A stretch of 5,694 nucleotides of DNA, from contig CAYVCL010000115.1 in assembly GCA_964450185.1 (NCBI GenBank), positions 1 to 5,694 of the forward strand. The letters run 5' to 3'. A program made the translations under genes and the position numbers. Below are positions 1 through 4,760 of the stretch, piece after piece. Position 1 is the stretch's first letter; every line of letters begins with the position of its first letter. The notes under the pieces are model-generated. The model was not told where the DNA came from and did not search any database. It saw nothing but the letters and a program-made list of their open reading frames with translations. The stretch is from RUG11237 sp964450185 (lineage in GTDB: Bacteria > Bacillota > Clostridia > Lachnospirales > Lachnospiraceae).

Positions 1-83
1 GTATAATAGAAAAGTACAATGGTTCATATGTTATTCAAAATGATAATGAAGAATTTTTCTTTTCAATTATATTTCCAATATAA
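1..83 (+). CDS. C-terminal end of a GHKL-type sensor histidine kinase (AgrC-like), partial
   Basis: The third forward frame is open from the window edge to a TAA at 81-83 and encodes 26 residues, beginning IIEKYNGSYVIQNDNEEFFF and ending SIIFPI. This matches the usual end of a histidine kinase ATPase domain: a KYNG turn, then a strand of the type 'F.V.I.hP' closing the fold. In agr loci the AgrC receptor kinase has a GHKL ATPase domain and lies next to agrB and agrD, as here, with agrB starting about 50 bases downstream. The protein would be the membrane receptor for the peptide made by the next two genes and would phosphorylate an AgrA-type regulator. Only the tail is visible, so the sensor domain, catalytic motifs and exact family cannot be checked. 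The identification rests on C-terminal pattern plus context. Confidence 0.62.
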   Translation, partial: IIEKYNGSYVIQNDNEEFFFSIIFPI

Positions 84-88
84 TTGAA
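62..88. repeat. 12-bp perfect inverted repeat at the kinase stop, upstream of agrB
   Basis: TTCAATTATATT (62-73) and AATATAATTGAA (77-88) are exact reverse complements separated by only TCC. Positions 60-61 and 89-90 can add an A-T and a G-T pair. The repeat covers the last codons and stop of the upstream kinase gene. No T-run follows it on either strand, so it is not a standard terminator. As RNA it would form an AT-only hairpin between kinase and agrB coding regions and might affect processing or coupling. As DNA it could be an operator. The right arm contains TATAAT (79-84), a possible -10 box, but no convincing -35 lies upstream. Confidence 0.5.
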
Positions 89-135
89 GATGCATTTATA
101 TATGTAAAAAATTGGTTTATTTGAGAAAAGGAGGT

Positions 136-723
136 GTGGAAAATATAATTGAAAAATTGGTGGATATAATAATAGGTCAGTTAGAAAAAGAAAAATTATT
201 AAATTTAGAAATGAAACCACAATATATATATGCTCTTATAACTATGATTGAAAGATGGTTGACTGTTGCAACAATAATTTTTATTAGCTTTTTGTGTAAA
301 AAAACCATCCCGACTATTCTTTTTTTAGTTTTTTTTCTTTTGCTGAGAAAGCGTACAGGAGGTTATCATGCAGAAGCGTTTTGGCAATGTTACTTGGGAA
401 CAATAACAACCTATGTTGCAATTATTTTTATATGTCCTATATTGATTGCTAATAGAAAGTTTTTGTATGGGCTTGTTATTGGAGCTGCTATTTTAATTTG
501 GATTATCGGAACCATTAATCACCCAAATATAGCAATGGATTATTTAGAGCTACAAGAATCAAAAAAGGCGTCGAGATATTTGCTTGGATTAGAATGTATG
601 GTGTTGTTTTATGCTATTATATTAAACATATCTGGAATTTACATATGTTATATGTCAGTGGCAATTATATTATGTGCCTTACTTTTATGTATAGCAAAAT
701 TAATAAAACAGGAGGTAGAGTGA
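136..723 (+). CDS. agrB: AgrB-type accessory gene regulator membrane peptidase
   Basis: AgrB is an integral-membrane cysteine protease that cuts the AgrD precursor and forms the thiolactone ring of the autoinducing peptide. The diagnostic motif RKRTGGYHAEAFWQC is at residues 71-85 with this start. His78 and Cys85 are seven residues apart, the spacing of the catalytic His77/Cys84 of Staphylococcus aureus AgrB. The N-terminus is amphipathic and charged (residues 2-40), followed by hydrophobic segments at about 42-54, 58-70, 89-105, 110-127 and 149-190. The length of 195 residues is normal for the family. The start is uncertain. A strong AAAAGGAGG (126-134) sits almost on top of GTG 136. TTG 112 lacks a ribosome site, and a rare ATA 145 or ATT 148 would fit the spacing better. 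I chose GTG 136 because it places the catalytic pair as in known AgrB. The stop at 721-723 is one base before agrD, implying translational coupling. Confidence 0.88.
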   Translation: MENIIEKLVDIIIGQLEKEKLLNLEMKPQYIYALITMIERWLTVATIIFISFLCKKTIPTILFLVFFLLLRKRTGGYHAEAFWQCYLGTITTYVAIIFICPILIANRKFLYGLVIGAAILIWIIGTINHPNIAMDYLELQESKKASRYLLGLECMVLFYAIILNISGIYICYMSVAIILCALLLCIAKLIKQEVE

Positions 724-724
724 T

Positions 725-886
725 ATGAAAAAATTTAAAAAAAGTGCATTGAAGATGGTTGAAAAAATAGTTCGGATCGAAGTGGAAAAAAATTTCTTTG
801 AATGGCCTCCACTTTGTACTGGGATTTACCATCAACCTAAGCGGCCGATTAAAAAACAAAATCGTCAATGTTATAAATTGAAATAG
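725..886 (+). CDS. agrD: AgrD-like cyclic autoinducing peptide precursor
   Basis: This 53-residue ORF begins one base after the agrB stop and has AGGAGG at 710-715, nine bases before its ATG. It has the three-part AgrD layout. Residues 1-22 form a basic amphipathic helix (MKKFKKSALKMVEKIV) for membrane binding. The core NFFEWPPLCTGIY is at 23-35. A charged tail beginning HQPKRPIKK follows, ending at residue 53. The Pro-Lys-x-Pro just after the core resembles the conserved 'xPxxP' stretch that AgrB recognises in other AgrD proteins. By analogy the product is a thiolactone joining Cys31 to the carboxyl of Tyr35, a five-residue ring (C-T-G-I-Y) with an exocyclic tail of unknown length taken from FFEWPPL. 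Cleavage N-terminal to the core would be needed for release. A second Cys at 49 lies in the tail and is unlikely to be in the ring. Family assignment is strong from context and layout; the mature form is inferred. Confidence 0.85.
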   Translation: MKKFKKSALKMVEKIVRIEVEKNFFEWPPLCTGIYHQPKRPIKKQNRQCYKLK

Positions 887-922
887 AAAAAAAGATTTAT
901 TATAGCAATCCCAAAACAAGTA

Positions 923-931
923 TGATATAAT
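923..931 (+). promoter_or_regulatory. Extended -10 promoter candidate for the MBOAT operon
   Basis: TGATATAAT is a perfect extended -10 element (TGn plus consensus TATAAT at 926-931). The best -35 match, TAGCAA at 903-908 with a 17-base spacer, is weak, which is tolerable with an extended -10. Transcription would start near 937-939, exactly where the following hairpin begins. No better promoter lies between the hairpin and the gene at 1018. Confidence 0.45.
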
Positions 932-933
932 TC

Positions 934-975
934 AAAACGATAGAAAGTAAGCATAGCGTGCTTTCTATCGTTTTT
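934..975 (+). terminator. Intrinsic terminator of the agr locus
   Basis: AAAACGATAGAAAG (934-947) pairs perfectly with CTTTCTATCGTTTT (961-974), giving a 14-bp stem that can extend inward through a T-G, an A-T and a GC/GC pair. The right arm runs into TTTTT, then GG and another T-run to 982. It lies 48 bases after the agrD stop and is well placed to end the agr transcript. The stem also begins at the predicted start of the downstream transcript, so it may double as a 5' hairpin there. Confidence 0.85.
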
Positions 976-1017
976 GGTTTTTAGAAAAGAAACAAAATTA
1001 TAGATTGGAGCGAGAAC

Positions 1018-2469
1018 ATGCTTTTTAATTCCTTTACATTTGCAATCTTTTTGCCGATTGTATTTCTTATTTACTGGGCAATTCCACATAAGTGGAGATG
1101 GGTTGTATTGTTTGTTTCCAGTTATTACTTTTATATGAGCTGGAATGTGAAATATGTAGTTTTGATATTATTTACCACATTTATTTCCTATGCCTGTGCT
1201 CTGGGACTGGAGCGGGCAGATGGTCCGAAGAAGAAAAAAATCCTGATAGTATCTACCATGATAGCCAGTTTGGGATGCTTGTTCTTCTTTAAATATTTTA
1301 ATTTTGCCAGCGAAAGCATTGCAAATATTTTAAATCTATTTACATTGCAGATGCATCCGATAACGTTGAATTTATTGCTTCCGGTAGGAATTTCGTTCTA
1401 CACTTTCCAGACACTGGGCTATGTAATCGATGTGTACCGTGGAGATGTGAAAGCGGAAAAGAATTTTGGAAAATATGCAACCTTTATTGCGTTTTTCCCA
1501 CAGTTGGTAGCAGGACCGATTGAACGAACCAAAAACTTAATGCCTCAGATACTGGAAGAACATAAGTTTGATTATGAAAAGGCGGCGTCCGGACTCAGAT
1601 TGATGGCGTGGGGATTCTTTAAGAAAATTGTAATTGCCGATACCCTTGCGGTATCAGTAGATACGGTATATGATTCCTTGAGAATGTATAAGGGCTTTCC
1701 ACTTCTTGTGGCATCCGTATTATTCTCCATACAGATTTATTGCGATTTTGCAGGATATTCAGACATTGCCATCGGAACTGCAAGATTGTTTGGTATAGAT
1801 CTTATGAAAAACTTTGACAGCCCATACTTTTCAACTTCCGTAAAGGATTTCTGGGCAAGATGGCATATTTCTCTCTCCACTTGGCTTAGAGATTATATTT
1901 ACATTCCGCTGGGTGGTAACAGAGTAAGCAAAGGAAGAAATGCATTTAATCTCATGGCAACATTTTTGATTAGTGGTTTGTGGCATGGAGCTAACTGGAC
2001 CTACGTGGTTTGGGGTGGTATTCATGGTTTGGGTCAGGTGATTGAGAAATTCCTATTTAAAGTGAAAAAGAAATACAAGAATCAGAAGCCGGGTGGAATT
2101 AAATGGTGGTTTTCTGTTTTCGTAACCTTTGTATTTGCTACTTTTGCATGGGTATTTTTCCGGGCAGAAACCATAGGAGATGCATTCTATGTATTGCAAA
2201 ATATGTTTTGCGGAATTACAAATCCTTCCTTGTATGTAAGCCAGATAACTACTTATTTGGGAATGGACAAACTTACTTTACTTGGTATGATAATCAGTGT
2301 AGGTATGCTTATGGTATTTGATTATTATTCCTTAACGGTGGATGTGCTTGGAAAATTAAAAGAGAAAAAAAGAACAGTACGCTGGATTGTCTATGTGGCA
2401 TTTATTCTCTTTTTGATTTTTAATGTTCCTGCAACATCAGGACAGGAATTTATTTATTTCCAGTTTTAA
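1018..2469 (+). CDS. MBOAT-family membrane O-acyltransferase (AlgI/DltB type)
   Basis: MBOAT proteins of this branch move an acyl group, usually acetyl or D-alanyl, across the cytoplasmic membrane for transfer to a polymer outside. The 483-residue length and many hydrophobic segments fit AlgI/PatA-like members. Visible signatures are FFPQLVAGPIER (about 159-170), the block WHISLSTWLRDYIYIPLGG (282-300), and SGLWHGANW (319-327), whose His323 corresponds to the invariant catalytic His of the superfamily (His322 in AlgI). The N-terminus MLFNSFTFAIFLPIVFLIYW is the standard opening of this group. GGAG at 1007-1010, seven bases before ATG, supports the start. The next gene, 34 bases downstream, encodes an SGNH-like partner, the usual pairing in AlgI/AlgJ, PatA/PatB and DltB/DltD systems. 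No dltA or dltC is present, so D-alanylation of teichoic acid is less likely than acetylation of a surface glycan. The acceptor is unknown. Confidence 0.93.
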   Translation: MLFNSFTFAIFLPIVFLIYWAIPHKWRWVVLFVSSYYFYMSWNVKYVVLILFTTFISYACALGLERADGPKKKKILIVSTMIASLGCLFFFKYFNFASESIANILNLFTLQMHPITLNLLLPVGISFYTFQTLGYVIDVYRGDVKAEKNFGKYATFIAFFPQLVAGPIERTKNLMPQILEEHKFDYEKAASGLRLMAWGFFKKIVIADTLAVSVDTVYDSLRMYKGFPLLVASVLFSIQIYCDFAGYSDIAIGTARLFGIDLMKNFDSPYFSTSVKDFWARWHISLSTWLRDYIYIPLGGNRVSKGRNAFNLMATFLISGLWHGANWTYVVWGGIHGLGQVIEKFLFKVKKKYKNQKPGGIKWWFSVFVTFVFATFAWVFFRAETIGDAFYVLQNMFCGITNPSLYVSQITTYLGMDKLTLLGMIISVGMLMVFDYYSLTVDVLGKLKEKKRTVRWIVYVAFILFLIFNVPATSGQEFIYFQF

Positions 2470-2503
2470 AATTTCTAAGTAAAAATAGAAAGGAAAGGGT
2501 AGC

Positions 2504-3460
2504 GTGAAAAAATTTATAACAAAGGTATTGCTGTTTTTGTGCCTGCTGGCAGTGATTATGGTGCTGGTTACTGTGTTTTTCTTTTGCGAAATATCACCCC
2601 AGTATGAAAATGGTTATAATGCGTCTTTATTAGATAAAGTAGAAAAATTAAAAAGCACTGAGGAACCTAAAATTGTATTAATCGGTAATTCCAATGTGTC
2701 TTTCGGATTCCAGTCAGAGTTAATTCAGGAAAAATATGGAATGCCGGTGGTAAATATGGGACTGCACGGTGGATTGGATAATGCCTTTCATGAAGAAATG
2801 GCGAAAATAAATGTGCAGGAAGGCGATGTTTATGTTATCTGCCACCATACATTTGCAGATGACAGTAAAATCGATGATATCGAACTGGCATGGATTACGT
2901 TAGAAAATCATTGGGAGTTGTATTCCTTATTAAATAAAGAAGATATTTCATCTATGATTACCGGTTTTCCAGATTATATGAAAAAAGCAACTGTTCTATG
3001 GGGACTTGGCTTGATAAATCAGGAGGCTGCAAAAAATTACAATGCAGAATCGGATGCCTGCTATTCCAGAGATGCATTTAACGAGTATGGAGATAATGTA
3101 TACCCAAGAGAAGAAGGAAGCTTTACTTTTAAAGAGCAGTCGTTGCCGGAAATCAATGATACTTGTATTGAGCGTTTGAACGAATTAAACAAGTATATTA
3201 CAGAACGAGGTGCTACTATGGTAGTAGCAGGATATCCTATAGGAAAAGGAGAGTATACTCCAAAAGAAGAAGACTTTGTGGCATTTCAGGAAGAACTTGC
3301 CGAAAGACTGGACTGTGAAGTGATATCTGATTATAGAGATTATTTCTTCGATTACAAATATTTTTATAATTCATTTTTGCACCTGACGGACGAAGGAGCA
3401 AGATTAAGAACAGAGCAGTTAAATAAAGACTTGGAAAAGGTGCTAGAACCGATAAAATAA
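2504..3460 (+). CDS. Membrane-anchored SGNH-like partner of the MBOAT acyltransferase
   Basis: The protein has 318 residues, starting at GTG with AGGAAAGGG a few bases upstream. Residues 5-28 form one hydrophobic segment after a short basic N-terminus, so the rest should sit outside the membrane. The SGNH/GDSL pattern is recognisable: IVLIGNSNVSFGF at 57-69 holds the likely nucleophile Ser63, NMGLHGGL at 84-91 is the glycine block, and NSFLHLTDEGA at 289-299 contains the likely catalytic His293. The Asp that normally lies three residues before that His is a Ser (290), with Asn at 289, so the triad looks incomplete or is completed elsewhere. In AlgJ/AlgX, PatB and DltD such proteins take the acyl group from the MBOAT partner and pass it to the polymer. 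That role is inferred here from fold and adjacency. It could also be a de-acylating esterase. No close named family is claimed. Confidence 0.78.
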   Translation: MKKFITKVLLFLCLLAVIMVLVTVFFFCEISPQYENGYNASLLDKVEKLKSTEEPKIVLIGNSNVSFGFQSELIQEKYGMPVVNMGLHGGLDNAFHEEMAKINVQEGDVYVICHHTFADDSKIDDIELAWITLENHWELYSLLNKEDISSMITGFPDYMKKATVLWGLGLINQEAAKNYNAESDACYSRDAFNEYGDNVYPREEGSFTFKEQSLPEINDTCIERLNELNKYITERGATMVVAGYPIGKGEYTPKEEDFVAFQEELAERLDCEVISDYRDYFFDYKYFYNSFLHLTDEGARLRTEQLNKDLEKVLEPIK

Positions 3461-3469
3461 ATTTCAGTC

Positions 3470-3497
3470 TTGACAAAAAGAAAAATCGTGTTATAGT
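3470..3497 (+). promoter_or_regulatory. Sigma-A promoter for the leader peptide and SDR gene
   Basis: A perfect -35 TTGACA (3470-3475) is followed after 16 bases by a near-consensus -10 TATAGT (3492-3497). Transcription should start around 3503-3505, about 17 bases before the leader peptide ribosome site. It sits ten bases after the upstream stop codon, so the SDR gene can be transcribed independently of the acyltransferase pair. Confidence 0.68.
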
Positions 3498-3535
3498 TAC
3501 AGTATAAGAAAAAGAACTTGAAGGAGGAAAAACAA

Positions 3536-3580
3536 ATGTTATTATTAAATGTACGTCATCATTATTATTATTTTCATTAG
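3536..3580 (+). CDS. 14-residue His/Tyr-rich leader peptide
   Basis: The ORF reads MLLLNVRHHYYYFH and stops with TAG. AAGGAGG (3521-3527), eight bases before the ATG, is an ideal ribosome binding site, far better than chance would give for such a short frame. Seven of its last eight codons are CAT, CAT, TAT, TAT, TAT, TTT, CAT. The ORF lies between a promoter and an intrinsic terminator, followed by alternative hairpins, as in amino-acid operon leader peptides. Its likely job is to position a ribosome rather than make a useful peptide. Slow decoding at the His/Tyr run would change folding of the downstream RNA. The local sequence is rich in ATT/TAT triplets, so low complexity could explain part of the Tyr run, but not the ribosome site and pairings. 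Confidence 0.7.
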   Translation: MLLLNVRHHYYYFH

Positions 3581-3712
3581 GAAGCTTATGAATTCGTTCA
3601 TGGGCTTCCTATTAATGGTGATGCCCATGAATGACGTACAGGAATATTTGTTTTATCTGATTCTAATATTCAAAAAGTCATCAGGGCAGAGCCTTGGTGA
3701 CTTTTTATTTTT
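3550..3712 (+). promoter_or_regulatory. Ribosome-mediated transcription attenuator with alternating pairings
   Basis: Several complementary segments compete. (a) 3550-3559 inside the leader ORF pairs with 3631-3640 (10 bp, TGTACGTCAT/ATGACGTACA). (b) Segment 1 (TAGGAAGC, 3578-3585, starting at the leader stop) pairs with segment 2 (GCTTCCTA, 3604-3611). (c) Segment 2 (3594-3605, core TTCATGGGC) pairs with segment 3 (3623-3634, core GCCCATGAA), 12 bp. (d) Segment 3 (3623-3635) can pair with segment 4 (GTCATCAGGGC, 3677-3687), 11 bp with two one-base bulges, destroying the terminator. A ribosome held on the His/Tyr codons leaves 1:2 free to form, which blocks 2:3 and releases segment 3 for 3:4, giving read-through. 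A ribosome reaching the stop covers segment 1, so 2:3 forms and the terminator folds. Without translation, pairing (a) also removes segment 3. The pairings are seen directly; the switching order is inferred. Confidence 0.66.
3672..3712 (+). terminator. Intrinsic terminator inside the attenuator
   Basis: AAAAAGTCATCAGGGC (3672-3687) pairs across a three-base AGA loop with GCCTTGGTGACTTTTT (3691-3706), a 16-bp stem including two G-T pairs. It is followed by TTTTT-A-TTTTT. It lies only 34 bases before the SDR start, so it controls that gene. Its left arm overlaps the proposed antiterminator (3677-3687). Confidence 0.85.
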
Positions 3713-3745
3713 ATGACAAAATACCAGAAGAAAAGAGGAAGAAAG

Positions 3746-4699
3746 ATGAAACGAGTATTAATAGCAGGAGGAAGTTACTTTATAGGAAGGGAAATCACCA
3801 ACGAATTGGTAAAGAACGGATATGAAGTAACCTTGCTCAATAGAGGAAATAATAAAATAAATGGTGTAACTCAGCTTGTATGTGACAGAAACCAGAAAGA
3901 AGAAATGGAAGCCGTATTGCAAGGTAAAAAGTTTGACTACCTTGTGGATGTGTCAGGGTTAAACAAAACTCAGGCAGAAATTATCTGTAATGCCATCGAT
4001 ACCACAGAACTGAAGAAAACGATTTTTATCAGTTCCAGTGCTGTGTACGATGTGGAACATTTAAAGGCGCGATTCCGAGAAGATGACCGAATGAAAGCCA
4101 ATAAATACTGGGGTAATTACGGAACAGACAAAATAGAAGCGGAGCGTACATTTAGAACATGTATGGAAAAGAAACAAATTCCCCTTACTATAATAAGACC
4201 GCCATACGTATACGGAGAAAACAACTACGCACAAAGAGAAAGTTTCATATTTGAGCATATTGTGATGAACCGTCCGGTGTTAATTCCAGATACCAACAAA
4301 AAGCTGCAGTTTATCTACGCAAAAGATTTAGCAGTAATCGTAAGAAAATTGTTGGAAATGGCATCTGAGAAAACAGAAATTTACAATGTAGGAAATTCTG
4401 AATACGTTACTGCAAAAGAGTGGGTACAGATGTGTGCACAGGCGGTAGGAAAAAAAGTAGAACTAGTAACCATTGACTACAGAAAAGCGAACAGAAACGT
4501 TCGGGACTTCTTCCCATTCCATGATTATGACAATGTATTAAATGTAGATAAAATCAAAAGTATCTTTCCGGAAGAAACAGATTTTCTTACCGGTTTGCAA
4601 AATGCATTTCAGTGGTTTTTACAGGAAAGAGAACATATTATATGGAAGGAAGAGGTTCGAAAGAATGAATCGGAAATCTTAATATTAAGTGAGATATAA
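3746..4699 (+). CDS. NAD(P)-dependent SDR-family epimerase/reductase
   Basis: This 317-residue protein belongs to the extended or atypical short-chain dehydrogenase group that includes nucleotide-sugar epimerases and CSP41-like proteins. The N-terminal Rossmann motif is MKRVLIAGGSYFIG, with the glycine-rich GGSYFIG at 8-14. VTLLNRG (28-34) is the second strand that normally selects the cofactor. The active site is visible as FISSSAVYD (94-102) for the Ser and YGTDK (125-129) for the Tyr-x-x-x-Lys pair. RPPYVYGENN (151-160) and the YNVGNSEYVTAKEW region are typical of the C-terminal substrate domain. An upstream ATG at 3713 would add 11 basic residues, but it lies at the terminator's end. ATG 3746 has GAGG seven bases upstream and gives the classic start. 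The substrate cannot be read from the sequence. Expression is probably governed by the leader attenuator. The last 20 or so residues are a charged, poorly conserved-looking tail. Confidence 0.88.
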   Translation: MKRVLIAGGSYFIGREITNELVKNGYEVTLLNRGNNKINGVTQLVCDRNQKEEMEAVLQGKKFDYLVDVSGLNKTQAEIICNAIDTTELKKTIFISSSAVYDVEHLKARFREDDRMKANKYWGNYGTDKIEAERTFRTCMEKKQIPLTIIRPPYVYGENNYAQRESFIFEHIVMNRPVLIPDTNKKLQFIYAKDLAVIVRKLLEMASEKTEIYNVGNSEYVTAKEWVQMCAQAVGKKVELVTIDYRKANRNVRDFFPFHDYDNVLNVDKIKSIFPEETDFLTGLQNAFQWFLQEREHIIWKEEVRKNESEILILSEI

Positions 4700-4713
4700 G
4701 GAAATAAAAGAAA

Positions 4714-4740
4714 CTGCCCGGCTTTTGTCGGGCAGTAAAA
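4714..4740 (-). terminator. Terminator between convergent genes
   Basis: CTGCCCGGC (4714-4722) pairs with GTCGGGCAG (4727-4735) around a TTTT loop, a 9-bp GC-rich stem with one G-T. Read on the minus strand the stem is followed by TTTCTTTTATTT, a good U-rich tail, so it best serves the AP2 gene ending at 4761. In the plus direction the tail is TAAAATTATAATTTT, weaker, but the hairpin may also stop the SDR transcript. Confidence 0.75.
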
Positions 4741-4760
4741 TTATAATTTTGGGAATGAAT

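Noticed and set aside
19..87. 22-codon ATG-initiated ORF near the left edge, with TATAAT at 2-7 just upstream
   Set aside because: It overlaps the kinase-like tail in another frame, has no ribosome site, and the TATAAT lies in kinase coding sequence with no visible -35. The kinase frame matches a known domain end.
1831..2025. Antisense and alternate-frame ORFs inside the MBOAT and other genes
   Set aside because: They are shadows of well-supported genes with no ribosome sites or recognisable domains.
3461..3712. T-box riboswitch upstream of the SDR gene
   Set aside because: No AGGGTGGNACCGCG-type T-box sequence or stem I features are present; the leader ORF and pairings explain the region better.
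3713..3745. Upstream ATG start for the SDR gene
   Set aside because: It falls at the terminator's T-run with no ribosome site; the added basic residues precede a textbook Rossmann start at 3746.
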